From Pseudomonadales bacterium (GTDB lineage Bacteria > Pseudomonadota > Gammaproteobacteria > Pseudomonadales > Azotimanducaceae), in the NCBI GenBank assembly GCA_019090615.1, contig JAHRVQ010000026.1, positions 1-64,000 on the forward strand: a stretch of DNA of 64,000 bases, written 5' to 3'. The position numbers and the translations under genes were made by a program. The notes under the pieces were generated by a model that saw only the letters and a list, made by a program, of their open reading frames with translations, had not been told where the DNA came from and searched no databases. Below are positions 26,867 to 36,124 of this stretch, piece after piece. Position 1 is the stretch's first letter. Each line of letters begins with the position of its first letter.

Positions 26867-27821
26867 CTATTCTTTGCACCAGCGGGTGCCTGACCACATC
26901 TTTTGAGCTGAAATTAGTAAACGAAATACCATCAACATCACCCAACACATTAAGTACATGGCGTAATCCAGATTTAACCTTAAATGGTAAATCTACCTGA
27001 GTAATATCCCCAGTGACCACTACAGTCGAACCAAACCCCACACGGGTAAGAAACATTTTCATCTGTTCAACTGTGGTATTTTGACTCTCATCAAGAATAA
27101 TAAATGAATCATTTAACGTTCTACCGCGCATATACGCCAACGGAGCAACTTCGATAATATTTTTTTCAAGCAGCTTTTCAACTTTTTCAAACCCCAGCAT
27201 CTCGTATAAGGCGTCATATAATGGACGCAGATAAGGGTCGATTTTTTGACTCAGATCACCCGGTAAAAAACCCAGCTTTTCACCCGCTTCGACCGCCGGC
27301 CGAACCAGCAAAATACGCCTTGCGCGCTCCTGCTCTAATGCCTCTACGGCACTGGCTACAGCCAGATAAGTTTTTCCCGTTCCGGCCGGCCCAATACCAA
27401 AATTTATATCATGGGCTTTAATCGCCGCACAATATTTCAACTGGTTTTCACCGCGGGGTTTAATACTTTTTTTCTTCGTTACAATAAGCAGCGGCGCTGC
27501 TTCAGTTGCTTGCGTCATCAACAAATCGACTCCGGATTCCTGCAGGGATAAATGTACCGCATTGGCCGTAAGTTCGGCATCCCTTTTAACCTCCTTATAT
27601 AGATAAAGCAGCACCTTACTAGCCGCACTAACACCTTCGTTCTCACCCGATATCTGAAAACTATTACCGCGATTTTTTATCCTGACACCGAGACGTGTCT
27701 CAATTTGCTGTAGATGCGCGTTCAATGGCCCACACAGGGACGCCATCTGACGACTATTATCGGGCTCTAATATGATTTGGTATGGCTGGCTTTGATTTTT
27801 CAAAGTATGGCTTAAAGGCAC
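26820..27821 (-). CDS. ybeZ: PhoH-like ATPase YbeZ
   Basis: The 333-residue product has Walker A GPAGTGKTYLAVA (about 142-154), the following RPAVEAGEKLGFLPGD, and LNDSFIILDESQNTT as Walker B. These are diagnostic of PhoH-like proteins, ATPases that partner with YbeY. An N-terminal KH-like region (ETRLGVRIKNRGNSFQISGE) precedes. It heads the operon toward ybeY, corC and lnt. A four-unit 17-bp repeat stands upstream. Confidence 0.95.
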   Translation of the reverse strand: MPLSHTLKNQSQPYQIILEPDNSRQMASLCGPLNAHLQQIETRLGVRIKNRGNSFQISGENEGVSAASKVLLYLYKEVKRDAELTANAVHLSLQESGVDLLMTQATEAAPLLIVTKKKSIKPRGENQLKYCAAIKAHDINFGIGPAGTGKTYLAVASAVEALEQERARRILLVRPAVEAGEKLGFLPGDLSQKIDPYLRPLYDALYEMLGFEKVEKLLEKNIIEVAPLAYMRGRTLNDSFIILDESQNTTVEQMKMFLTRVGFGSTVVVTGDITQVDLPFKVKSGLRHVLNVLGDVDGISFTNFSSKDVVRHPLVQRIVEAYEQHEKNAESGN

Positions 27822-27883
27822 TTTGCTTATAGGTTCTATTAAATAGGTTCGATTAATTAGATTTTATCAGTTAACTAAAAATA

Positions 27884-27951
27884 AGTAGCTCTTGAAAACA
27901 AGTGATTCTTAAAAATTAGTAACTCTTAAAAATTAGTGACTCTAGAACAAG
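27884..27951. repeat. Four 17-bp degenerate tandem repeats upstream of ybeZ
   Basis: Units of 17 bp run head to tail at 27884, 27901, 27918 and 27935; unit 3 reads AGTAACTCTTAAAAATT. Units 2 and 3 differ at two positions and units 1 and 4 are more diverged. They lie within the 246-bp gap between the ybeZ start and the miaB stop, about 63 bp before the ybeZ start. Confidence 0.8.
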
Positions 27952-28067
27952 GGAAGAATATACCCCCCCTTGCTGACTTTAAAGTGATTCAACAAAATAA
28001 TTTATATTGCCAGCACGCAATACAAATTAACACGACAAATAAACACGAACGGCTTAAATATTGACAA

Positions 28068-29420
28068 TCAACATACCATTCTCTGAAAAATGCCTCGCAA
28101 CGAATTAGGCAGCGCCTCGGTTATTTCTACATCAACGAATCGACCTATCAAGCTATGATCCGAGGCACCAAAGTTAACCACTCGATTATTTTCCGTCCGT
28201 GCCTGAAGTTGGCCTGGGTCCTTTTTAGAAATACCCGTTACCAGCACGTTCTGGACGCTGCCTACCATGCCTCGACTGATTTGCATGGACTGATTATTAA
28301 TTTTTGCCTGCAAAATTTTAAGCCGCTCCTTGTATATTTCAATGGGCGTATTATCAACAAGCTCAGCCGCTGGCGTACCGGGACGAGCGCTGTATATAAA
28401 GCTGAACGAATGATCAAAGCCAATTTCATCAATCAAAGCCATCGTTGCCTCGAAATCATCGTCAGTTTCACCCGGGAAACCGATAATAAAGTCGGACGAC
28501 ATACTGATATCAGGGCGGATTTTTTTCAGCCGGCGAAGTTTAGATTTATATTCAAGTACTGTATGGCCACGTTTCATTTTAGCCAAAATCCGGTCTGAAC
28601 CACTTTGTACCGGTAAATGTAAATGACTAACAAGCTCCGGCACGTCAGCGTAGACATCAATCAAACTATCCGTAAATTCCACCGGATGGGAAGTGGTATA
28701 CCGAATCCGATCAATGCCCTCAATATCAGCGATAATACTAATTAAACAGGCCAGGTCCGCCATCGAGCCATCATCAGTATCACCTCGATAAGCATTAACA
28801 TTTTGACCCAGCAGATTAACTTCTCGAACGCCTTTATCGGCCAGCACCAAAATTTCACGTAAAACATCATTCATTGGCCGGCTTACTTCTTCGCCACGCG
28901 TATAAGGAACGACACAAAAGGAACAGTATTTACTACAGCCTTCCATTATTGACACAAAAGCACTCGGCCCATTAACACTGGGCTCTGGCAAACAATCGAA
29001 TTTTTCTATTTCTGGAAAACTAATATCTACCACGGCAGATTTAGACTGACCCGCCGTCGCAATAAGTTCGGGTAGTCGGTGCAGCGTTTGTGGGCCAAAA
29101 ATCACATCAACATAAGGTGCTCGGCTGGCAATCTCGGCCCCTTCCTGACTGGCCACACAGCCGCCTACGCCGATAATCAATTTCGCGTTTTTGTTCTTCA
29201 GTAGCCGCCATCTGCCAAGTTGGTGGAAAACCTTTTCCTGCGCTTTCTCTCTGATGGAACAGGTATTCAATAATAACAGGTCAGCTTCGGCTTCTACCTC
29301 AGTCACCTCATAGGCCTGATCCTGGCTGAGTAGATCCAACATTCTTGATGAATCATACTCATTCATTTGACAGCCATGAGTTTTTATAAATACTTTAGAC
29401 ACCGCAAAATACTGTTTCAA
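28068..29420 (-). CDS. miaB: tRNA-2-methylthio-N6-dimethylallyladenosine synthase
   Basis: The 450-residue radical-SAM enzyme has the N-terminal UPF0004 domain with Cys in [11 protein letters not shown]-type context ([12 protein letters not shown]), the SAM-cluster motif CSKYCSFC (about 159-166) and a C-terminal TRAM domain ([20 protein letters not shown]). It methylthiolates i6A37 of tRNAs reading UNN codons. Upstream of ybeZ in the same direction, as in E. coli. The start ATG ([10 protein letters not shown]) adds about six residues before the core. Confidence 0.96.
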   Translation of the reverse strand: MKQYFAVSKVFIKTHGCQMNEYDSSRMLDLLSQDQAYEVTEVEAEADLLLLNTCSIREKAQEKVFHQLGRWRLLKNKNAKLIIGVGGCVASQEGAEIASRAPYVDVIFGPQTLHRLPELIATAGQSKSAVVDISFPEIEKFDCLPEPSVNGPSAFVSIMEGCSKYCSFCVVPYTRGEEVSRPMNDVLREILVLADKGVREVNLLGQNVNAYRGDTDDGSMADLACLISIIADIEGIDRIRYTTSHPVEFTDSLIDVYADVPELVSHLHLPVQSGSDRILAKMKRGHTVLEYKSKLRRLKKIRPDISMSSDFIIGFPGETDDDFEATMALIDEIGFDHSFSFIYSARPGTPAAELVDNTPIEIYKERLKILQAKINNQSMQISRGMVGSVQNVLVTGISKKDPGQLQARTENNRVVNFGASDHSLIGRFVDVEITEALPNSLRGIFQRMVC

Positions 29421-29578
29421 AAAATAGGCTGGCTATTATAGTCGCCCGATATGCCGAGCGATAGAGTAAACACTTGAAATCCGGCCAGCTGCATCCATAT
29501 TGTTAAATCATCATTTACTATATGTAGAGATTGATCCACAATTCCTATACGGGTAATGGGTAAAGAGTCTTAAAGAAT

Positions 29579-29929
29579 ATGGATAAAGAGCCAACCAGTA
29601 TGTCGAGCACACCAATCTACAAGGTCATTTTCTATAATCAGGGTGAAATTTTTGAAGTCTATGCGCGAAAAATCTACCAAAGTGATTTATACGGCTTTGT
29701 AGAAATTGAAGAGCTTGTTTTTGGTGAACGATCAGGTGTTCTGGTTGACCCCACCGAAGAGAAGTTAAAGACGGAATTTGACGGCGTAAGCAGAAGTTAT
29801 ATCCCCATTCAAGCCATTGTGCGCATTGACGAGGTTGCCAAAGAAGGTATCGGTAAAATAACCGATGCTAAAGGAAGTAATATCTCAACCTTCCCTACGC
29901 CGGCATTCACACCGAAAAAAACAGACTAG
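29579..29929 (+). CDS. DUF1820-family protein
   Basis: The 116-residue protein contains IYKVIFYNQGEIFEVYARKI and LYGFVEIEELVFGERSGVLV, the core of DUF1820, a small soluble family of proteobacteria with unknown function. A second ATG eight codons in (29600) would give the typical shorter start. The gene lies divergent from miaB, as in many gammaproteobacteria, and eight bp before the acyl-CoA synthetase. Confidence 0.88.
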   Translation: MDKEPTSMSSTPIYKVIFYNQGEIFEVYARKIYQSDLYGFVEIEELVFGERSGVLVDPTEEKLKTEFDGVSRSYIPIQAIVRIDEVAKEGIGKITDAKGSNISTFPTPAFTPKKTD

Positions 29930-29937
29930 GATAGACC

Positions 29938-31455
29938 TTGTACCCTGCCATTCATGCTGCCGACAACGGCAATAAAACCGCATACTGGATGGCAGGTTCT
30001 GGCCAAACAGTTACTTACAACCAACTCAATGACGATTCAAATCGTGCTGCGCAGTTATTTCGCCAACAAGGATTAATGCCCGCCGATGGCATTGCGATTT
30101 TACTCGACAATGACGTAAATTATCTGAAAATTGCCTGGGCCGCGCAACGTTCTGGCCTATATTACACACCTGTCAGCACCTTCTTTCAACCCTCGGAAAT
30201 TGAATATATTCTGAGTAATTCCGATGCCAAAATACTTATTACCGCCTCAAAATTCATCGAAAAAATTTGCCTGGACACCTTGCCAGAACTCATTGTTTAT
30301 CTGATCGATGGTCAATCCCCACGGGCCAGCAACTGGCATGCTGCAATCGAGCTATGCCCTGCCCAGGCAATCGAAGACGAATGCGAGGGCGCTGAAATGA
30401 TTTATTCTTCAGGCACCACAGGCCTGCCTAAAGGGGTTCGATTTCCAATCTTAAAACATCCCCCAGGCACTGTATCGGCACTGATCCAAACCCGTATCAA
30501 GCTGCATAATATCAACCCCGAAACACGCTATTTATCCACTGCCCCGCTCTACCATTCAGCCCCACTGCGCTACAACATGATGGTCACACGATTGGGCGGC
30601 ACGGCGGTGATTATGGAAAAATTCGACGCCGAGCGAGCTTTACGGCTAATTGACCAAAATCAGATTACCCATAGCCAGTGGGTACCCACCATGTTTGTCC
30701 GGCTACTAAAATTATCGCAACAGGTCAAAAACCAGTATAACGTTGCCAGTTTACGTTATGTCATCCACGCTGCAGCACCCTGCCCGGTTGACGTCAAACT
30801 AAAAATGATCGACTGGTTTGGCCCCAATCTGTACGAATATTATTCAGGCACTGAGGCCAATGGTTCAACCGCCATCGATACCAAAGAATGGCTGACGCAT
30901 CAAGGTAGCGTCGGTCGCGCCATACATGGGGATCTATACATTCTTGATGAACAGCAAAAAATATTGCCCGCGGGCGAAATCGGTAGTGTATATTTTGCTA
31001 ATGGGTCCGATTTTAGCTATTACAAAGATCCTGAAAAAACCCGCCAGGCGAAAAATGACAAAGGCTGGTCAACCCTGGGTGACATAGGTTATCTGGATGA
31101 AGCGGGTTACCTTTACTTAAAGGATCGTAAATCTTTTATGATCATCAGTGGTGGTGTGAATATCTACCCCCAGGAAACCGAAAACACACTGGTAATGCAC
31201 GACAAAGTCATCGATGCAGCAGTATTTGGCATCCCCAATGACGAATTTGGCGAAGAAGTTAAAGCCGCCATACAACTTATAGAACCTGGCGACGCCTCGC
31301 CATTACTTGCGCAACAGATAATTGAATTTTGCCGGCAACGGATCTCGCCCATTAAGTGTCCCAAATCTATTGATTTTGTTGCCAATTTGCCCCGCCACCC
31401 CACCGGCAAGTTATATAAACGCCTATTAAAAGATCAATATTGGCACGCTAAATAA
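29938..31455 (+). CDS. AMP-dependent acyl-CoA synthetase
   Basis: The 505-residue protein shows the adenylate-forming motifs in order: YSSGTTGLPKGVRFP (about 156-170), YYSGTEANGST, STLGDIGYLDEAGYLYLKDR, SGGVNIYPQE and PTGKLYKRLL with the C-terminal Lys. It activates a carboxylic acid to acyl-AMP and then acyl-CoA, probably a medium or long chain or aromatic acid. The start codon appears to be TTG with AGGATAG upstream; no ATG is well placed. It follows the DUF1820 gene by 8 bp. Confidence 0.9.
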   Translation: MYPAIHAADNGNKTAYWMAGSGQTVTYNQLNDDSNRAAQLFRQQGLMPADGIAILLDNDVNYLKIAWAAQRSGLYYTPVSTFFQPSEIEYILSNSDAKILITASKFIEKICLDTLPELIVYLIDGQSPRASNWHAAIELCPAQAIEDECEGAEMIYSSGTTGLPKGVRFPILKHPPGTVSALIQTRIKLHNINPETRYLSTAPLYHSAPLRYNMMVTRLGGTAVIMEKFDAERALRLIDQNQITHSQWVPTMFVRLLKLSQQVKNQYNVASLRYVIHAAAPCPVDVKLKMIDWFGPNLYEYYSGTEANGSTAIDTKEWLTHQGSVGRAIHGDLYILDEQQKILPAGEIGSVYFANGSDFSYYKDPEKTRQAKNDKGWSTLGDIGYLDEAGYLYLKDRKSFMIISGGVNIYPQETENTLVMHDKVIDAAVFGIPNDEFGEEVKAAIQLIEPGDASPLLAQQIIEFCRQRISPIKCPKSIDFVANLPRHPTGKLYKRLLKDQYWHAK

Positions 31456-31469
31456 CTCACCAGCTGGTT

Positions 31470-31488
31470 CGCTTTTTTCTAAAAAGCG
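31470..31488. terminator. Small AT-rich hairpin after the synthetase
   Basis: CGCTTTTT and AAAAAGCG form a perfect 8-bp stem with a three-base loop, 14 bases past the stop. No T tract follows on the + strand, so termination is uncertain. Confidence 0.35.
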
Positions 31489-31538
31489 ACTACACTTTAC
31501 CCAGAATTAGTTTTATTAAGCCAATTTAGGGACGAATT

Positions 31539-31847
31539 ATGGCAAAGCGCAGAATTACGCTAACCAGTCAGGAAATGAACGAAATCAACAGCCGCACCAA
31601 AACTCTTGAGTCACAATTATCAAGATCCAATGCGCGTGTAGATGAACTCGAAAGCGGCCTGGTATTTATCAAGAATTTTATTAGCGAAGAAGCCGAACCG
31701 CAGGACCTGGAAAACTTTATAACGGAAATGAGCAAACTAGTCGATCGGGCCATTAATCCCCCAGTTGCCGCGAAAGAAGTTGCAGCGAAAGAAGTTGCTG
31801 CAAAAGAAGTTGCCGCGAAAGAAGTAGCCGCAAAAGAAAACGCCTAA
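31539..31847 (+). CDS. Coiled-coil protein with KEVAA-repeat tail
   Basis: The 102-residue product is mostly helical: a basic start (MAKRRITLTSQEMNEINSRT), a coiled coil (LESQLSRSNARVDELESG) and an acidic C-terminus with five copies of VAAKE. The tail is encoded by a 15-bp tandem repeat whose units differ mainly at third positions. GGGACGAATT precedes the ATG. I recognise no family. A structural or DNA/protein-scaffolding role is possible but not shown. Confidence 0.62.
   Translation: MAKRRITLTSQEMNEINSRTKTLESQLSRSNARVDELESGLVFIKNFISEEAEPQDLENFITEMSKLVDRAINPPVAAKEVAAKEVAAKEVAAKEVAAKENA
31764..31838 (+). repeat. Five 15-bp in-frame tandem repeats (VAAKE)
   Basis: Units at 31764, 31779, 31794, 31809 and 31824; the first is GTTGCCGCGAAAGAA. 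All five encode V-A-A-K-E. The base differences are silent except none alters the peptide, which points to older duplication under protein constraint. Confidence 0.85.
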
Positions 31848-31849
31848 TC

Positions 31850-31872
31850 AAAGGTCTCAACCAGGGACCTTT
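31850..31872. terminator. Short inverted repeat between convergent genes
   Basis: AAAGGTC and GACCTTT form a 7-bp stem three bases after the stop of the coiled-coil gene. It may end transcription from both sides together with the weak T runs nearby. Confidence 0.4.
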
Positions 31873-31928
31873 AACCAGGAATTTTGCCTGTCTGTAATCC
31901 AGCCCTAATAGGTAGCCCACATAGATGG

Positions 31929-32417
31929 CTACGTGACTATGTTGATATCCATAGCAGGCGCACTTTGTAGCAACCTTTGTAATGTTTCGTTTTTTCCCGG
32001 AAAAATCATCTCGCTAGCCAATTCTATCAGCGGCAATAAAACAAATTGGCGCAGATGCGCTCTCGGGTGCGGGATAATAAGTTGCTTATTCGTACTAACC
32101 AGGTCGCCAAAGGTAATTATATCCAGATCGATAATCCTCGAATCATGGTAACCATGTGTTTGCTCACGCCCCATTGCCACTTCTATTTGCTGTAACTGTT
32201 TCAACAGCCCATACGCCGTTAAATTAGTAAACCCTGCCACTACCGCATTGAGGAAATCAGCCGCCTGTGGAGCCATATCCTGAGGCGCTGAACGCCAACA
32301 CGAAGAACAACGCATTTTACCCTCAAACAACTGCCGCAATTGCTCAATAGCCGTCTGCATATTTTTAGTTGGATCGCCTAAATTTGACCCTAGCGCAACA
32401 AACACTTCAACAGCCAT
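31929..32417 (-). CDS. folK: HPPK, folate biosynthesis
   Basis: The 162-residue product begins with VEVFVALGSNLGDPTKNMQT and has DSRIIDLDIITFG and PHPRAHLRQFVLLPLIELA, all signature segments of 6-hydroxymethyl-7,8-dihydropterin pyrophosphokinase, which transfers pyrophosphate from ATP to the pterin in folate synthesis. Length is normal. It stands alone; the usual partner pcnB or panB is not here. Confidence 0.95.
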   Translation of the reverse strand: MAVEVFVALGSNLGDPTKNMQTAIEQLRQLFEGKMRCSSCWRSAPQDMAPQAADFLNAVVAGFTNLTAYGLLKQLQQIEVAMGREQTHGYHDSRIIDLDIITFGDLVSTNKQLIIPHPRAHLRQFVLLPLIELASEMIFPGKNETLQRLLQSAPAMDINIVT

Positions 32418-32476
32418 TCAATCGTCGCCTCTAACCGTTTTTGTAGTCGTTGCTCTCGCTCTAGTTAATAGCCCGA

Positions 32477-32524
32477 TTAAGAACCCAGTTAAGAACTCAG
32501 TTAAAAACCCAGTTAAGAACCCAG
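32477..32524. repeat. Four 12-bp tandem repeats upstream of folK
   Basis: Units TTAAGAACCCAG at 32477, 32489, 32501 and 32513, two of them exact and two with one change. They lie in the gap between folK and the cupredoxin gene. The unit could be read in frame, but no gene covers it. Confidence 0.8.
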
Positions 32525-32621
32525 CTGGCAAACGTTTCCAGCCTGTGATCAATGCCTTCATCTACACCTCCACTAATACGCGGCGTGCATAATAAATCAA
32601 TCGACCAAAATAGCGTAGGAT

Positions 32622-33281
32622 TTAACGCCTGAGCAGGCCATATGTCAGGATAAATGCGATCACGGCAAACAATAAAACCCACCTGCTGGTGTGGGCGGGT
32701 AAATATTCAGACTTTAAAAAAGTATCACTGGTGTTATAAACATTCCATAAATTACCGGAACCATTGCCAACCACCAACTGCCCTTTCATACCCTTTTCCA
32801 TATGCTGAGCCATATCACAGTGGACCAGATAAGTCTGATCACCCGCAGGGACAATAAAAGTCCCCTGGATAGTTTTCCCAGCCATTGCTTCAAGATGAAA
32901 CATACCGCCTGGATATAGATATTTTGGCAGTCCATGTACCATCCATTGATGACGGACTTCATCCTCATTGGAAAATACCACCGAAATTCTGCTGCACGCC
33001 TCAACACGGTAATCATGTTGACTCATACCAAAAACAGCACCCGGATTATCCGCTGCATAACGTCGACCCGCGCTGACCACAAACTCATATTGCTTTGATA
33101 TAACATCGCACCCAAATGGAAGTCTATGCGCATTATTATTCATCACCATACCGTCCTCAGATAGCATCATGTTATGCCCACTGTGGTCATGACTGATATC
33201 ACTCGCGCAACTCAACAAAATAACCGAAAAAATAACCGGCAAATAAAGCATGGCAAGCACCCTTCCTTTGCAGCCTTTCAA
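32622..33281 (-). CDS. Cupredoxin-type copper lipoprotein
   Basis: The 219-residue protein has a lipoprotein signal (SVILLSC, lipobox LLSC), a His-rich stretch after it (HDHSGHNMM), a cupredoxin domain and a C-terminal membrane helix (WVLLFAVIAFILTYGLL). The type 1 copper site is visible: HQWMVHG supplies a His and CDMAQHMEKGM gives C-x4-H-x4-M. It would carry electrons or copper at the outer or inner membrane face. The start appears to be TTG with AAGGAG upstream; an ATG at 33251 would lose the basic part of the signal. It lies 38 bp after the multicopper oxidase. Confidence 0.8.
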   Translation of the reverse strand: MKGCKGRVLAMLYLPVIFSVILLSCASDISHDHSGHNMMLSEDGMVMNNNAHRLPFGCDVISKQYEFVVSAGRRYAADNPGAVFGMSQHDYRVEACSRISVVFSNEDEVRHQWMVHGLPKYLYPGGMFHLEAMAGKTIQGTFIVPAGDQTYLVHCDMAQHMEKGMKGQLVVGNGSGNLWNVYNTSDTFLKSEYLPAHTSRWVLLFAVIAFILTYGLLRR

Positions 33282-33318
33282 GAATATGTTCTCCTTCTGA
33301 TCACTGGTTACTTATTCA

Positions 33319-34977
33319 CTATTTACTACCAGATACCAGCACCGCACCCGACATACCTGCCGCTAACGCTAACAATAAAATTCTCCCAAACATTAGCCAA
33401 TCGGTACCCGGGTCGGAAAAAAGTACCGGCGCATAGCTCTGCCATACCGGTATAATTTTTCGATAATATTCAGCGCTAAAGAATTTCTCATAAGATACGC
33501 CTTGTGTTTTTGGCCATCCATCCAGACCCATATATTCCTGGTACACAACTGCGCTAATATTACCACCCGGCCCGATACCATCTGTAGTAGTACCTTTATT
33601 TTGATGATCATGGAACAGCCAGATGCCAGCGCCATAAGAATGCAATCCGTCATTGCGGGTTGACAGGTCTAAATCAACTCGTTGAGCGGTTGGCAACCAG
33701 ATAACATCCTGCGCCGCCTGATTTTCAGGCACAACCCCAACCCCGTCTTTATGCGTCAGGTTAAACTTATGCCCGTGAATATGAAACGATATCCCTTTAG
33801 AACCACCATTAAGGACTCTTAACTTTATTTTTTCGTCAGGCTCGGTAACAATTAGCGACTCACGAAAAGTATAAGGAAATGATTTGCCATTGAGCAAAAA
33901 GTAATCCGCCGTCGCATCGGTAACATCATAATCTCTATGCATAGATCGCGTTACCAACCTTGGATCATTGGACGATTGAACTCGCTGCCCAAGCTGTAAA
34001 TCAAGGTCTGTATAATGTAAATCGTATTCCTGATCATATTTTTTGGCTATAGCGACAGATGATGAACGAACAAAGCCCGCCCCAACGTTAAGTGTCTGCA
34101 ACCAATTATTCGGCTGATTTTCCTCAATAACAAACATGCCCTGCAAACCCATCGACACATGTACATGCGGTTGCACATGACAGTGATAAAACATTGTCCC
34201 TGTCTGCCGAGGAGTAAGTTCATAACTTCGCGCTTTGCCGGGCATCAGCGGCAACTCACTAGTCAAAGGCACCCCATCATTACCTTGTCCCGTCGCGGTT
34301 ACAAAGCCATGATCAGCGCCATGCAAATGTATTGTATGGGGCATATAATGAGTATTTTCCAATGTTATAACGACCCTGTCGCCCTGCTCAACTCGAATAA
34401 CTGGAGACGGCGGGCGCAATCCTGACCTGGCTTTTCTGGATTCAAAATTCTCTCTCGCCATGCCCAAATATTTTGGCGCAAACACCCACAAACCTGGCGT
34501 TATGCCTGGTGCGATTTCGTATTGCGTTACTGGCTCAGCCGATTCTGCAGAACTGCCATTAAGTTCAACCACTTCTAGACGGATATGAATAACATCAGGA
34601 TCACCATCCCCATCAAGGTCCTCCCCTTTGGTGACCGCATCTGCAGCCAGGCCACTTTTCAATAAGGTATCATCTGAGACATTATTAGCACCCCGCACAA
34701 AAGTCGCAACACTATAAGGGTTGTCAGATAAACAGGTTTTTGATGGCGACACGTTAACACCATCAATTTCAAAAGCTGACCGCCAACCTGCCAAATCCGG
34801 CGGGCAGTATATTTCAGCACCAACCGTTTCAACCGGCTTTGAAACTGGCAATGCCAAATAAGCCGCCGCGCCAAACCATCGACTAATCTCTAGCCGTAAG
34901 GCCAACGGATACCAGCCAGGGGGGAATGCTACAACCACCAGAATCAACGCCACAAGCAGATACTGTCTACGACTCAT
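33319..34977 (-). CDS. Membrane-anchored multicopper oxidase
   Basis: The 552-residue protein has N- and C-terminal hydrophobic helices and two cupredoxin domains with copper ligands: HTIHLHG (about 209-215), then HCHVQPHVHVSMG (about 262-274) in the first, and FHIHGHKF (about 396-403) and FHDHQNKG (about 452-459) in the last. The HCH...H...M arrangement puts the type 1 site in the N-terminal domain, unlike laccases and CueO where it is C-terminal. It may oxidise Cu(I), Fe(II), Mn(II) or phenols in the periplasm. Substrate cannot be inferred. Its neighbours are a cupredoxin and the oxidase operon. Confidence 0.85.
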   Translation of the reverse strand: MSRRQYLLVALILVVVAFPPGWYPLALRLEISRWFGAAAYLALPVSKPVETVGAEIYCPPDLAGWRSAFEIDGVNVSPSKTCLSDNPYSVATFVRGANNVSDDTLLKSGLAADAVTKGEDLDGDGDPDVIHIRLEVVELNGSSAESAEPVTQYEIAPGITPGLWVFAPKYLGMARENFESRKARSGLRPPSPVIRVEQGDRVVITLENTHYMPHTIHLHGADHGFVTATGQGNDGVPLTSELPLMPGKARSYELTPRQTGTMFYHCHVQPHVHVSMGLQGMFVIEENQPNNWLQTLNVGAGFVRSSSVAIAKKYDQEYDLHYTDLDLQLGQRVQSSNDPRLVTRSMHRDYDVTDATADYFLLNGKSFPYTFRESLIVTEPDEKIKLRVLNGGSKGISFHIHGHKFNLTHKDGVGVVPENQAAQDVIWLPTAQRVDLDLSTRNDGLHSYGAGIWLFHDHQNKGTTTDGIGPGGNISAVVYQEYMGLDGWPKTQGVSYEKFFSAEYYRKIIPVWQSYAPVLFSDPGTDWLMFGRILLLALAAGMSGAVLVSGSK

Positions 34978-35037
34978 AGGACAATATAGCTCCGCGAACG
35001 TTTCAGCTTGAAGCTACCCCTTCCAGCGCTCTTCAAA

Positions 35038-35694
35038 CTATTCATCAAGCGTACCTCTATACTTCCCCCGAAACGACCTATGAAACTTCTCCTGAAACTT
35101 ATTCTTCAAATCAGGAAACCACAATAGCCCTCGGCTATACATAAACTGAAGCTGCAACAGCACAACAATTGCCAACAAAGCATGCCAGTAGTTCAGGCCA
35201 GTGCCACCGACGACAAAAGGAAATACCGCATGATAGACAATCTCCTTACTCGGATGACCGGCGCTAACAATACCAATATAGGCACCAGGGTCTACAAAGG
35301 CATATTCAAACGTTAGTTGTTCGAGCTTCTGTGGGCCTACAGTTTGATAAAACACGGTTTGCGCTTCGATATTTTCGATTAAGGCGATATTTTCCCAACG
35401 AGCAAACTGACCCAGGCCATTGATATCCTTAATGATGCGAAAATCCACCGCTACATCTTTCAGACTGTTATGCAGATAATCCAGCACAAAAACCGTTTTA
35501 GCTACCGCAGGTAGATCTTCACAATATTCATCAACGGGGTTAGCTTGCGGCTGGTATACCGTAAAATGCGCCGTATAAAAACCGATTTTAATCATACAAC
35601 TACCTGCCTCACCAACAACGCCACCTGCCCCCAGCACATCATTAGCAAGTACCAGAAGCACAACCACCAGTCCTATAACCTTTCTTATACTCAC
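35038..35694 (-). CDS. Exported membrane protein next to copper genes, unknown
   Basis: The 218-residue protein has a signal-like start (VIGLVVVLLVLANDVLGAGG), a periplasmic domain with two Cys (SCMIKIGFYTAHFTVYQPQA; DEYCEDLPAV) and a transmembrane helix near the C-terminus (WHALLAIVVLLQLQFMY) with a basic cytoplasmic tail. I recognise no family. It is transcribed with the multicopper oxidase and cupredoxin (60-bp gap), and divergent from the cytochrome oxidase operon, so a part in copper delivery or oxidase assembly is plausible but only inferred. Confidence 0.62.
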   Translation of the reverse strand: MSIRKVIGLVVVLLVLANDVLGAGGVVGEAGSCMIKIGFYTAHFTVYQPQANPVDEYCEDLPAVAKTVFVLDYLHNSLKDVAVDFRIIKDINGLGQFARWENIALIENIEAQTVFYQTVGPQKLEQLTFEYAFVDPGAYIGIVSAGHPSKEIVYHAVFPFVVGGTGLNYWHALLAIVVLLQLQFMYSRGLLWFPDLKNKFQEKFHRSFRGKYRGTLDE

Positions 35695-36124
35695 TCTTTA
35701 TACCCGTTTTGTACTCGTCTTATATCTGCTCAACAATCCAACCCAACAATCCAACCCAACAACACAGCAGATGGTTCGAAAGCTTAACCCATTCGAGCCC
35801 CAATATAAAAACATCAAAAATGTTGCTAGCGCACAGATCGACCCAGGCCCAACAATAGTATTATTTCGACACTGACAATATTCATAGCGACACCATTCAC
35901 AGCGACACTATTCACAGCAACACTAATAACCCGCATAGATAAAATTACTCAAACGACTCTAAATAATTTGACTTCAAAACAGACTGAGGTTAGTTTATTG
36001 GCATTGGTTGACCATCAACTTATTTGCATTCCCTGCAGTACTGTCGTCCCAATAGACAGTTGGCCTGATAAGTCACGGCCCGTATTAGCCACACAGAAGT
36101 CTTAGACGTACCCAAGGATATTGT
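35695..36124. promoter_or_regulatory. Divergent intergenic region with tandem repeats
   Basis: The 430 bp between the copper genes and the oxidase operon hold two tandem repeats: AACAATCCAACCC twice (35732-35757) and a 15-bp unit TTCACAGCGACACTA three times with changes (35881-35925). AAGGA stands 8 bases before the coxB ATG. Promoters for both sides must lie here. No clear operator is recognised. Confidence 0.5.

Noticed and set aside
27884-27951. CRISPR-like repeat array
   Set aside because: The 17-bp units follow each other directly without spacers and no cas gene is near.
35773-35810. GGTTCGAA-like string resembling a tRNA T-loop
   Set aside because: No acceptor or anticodon stem could be paired around it.
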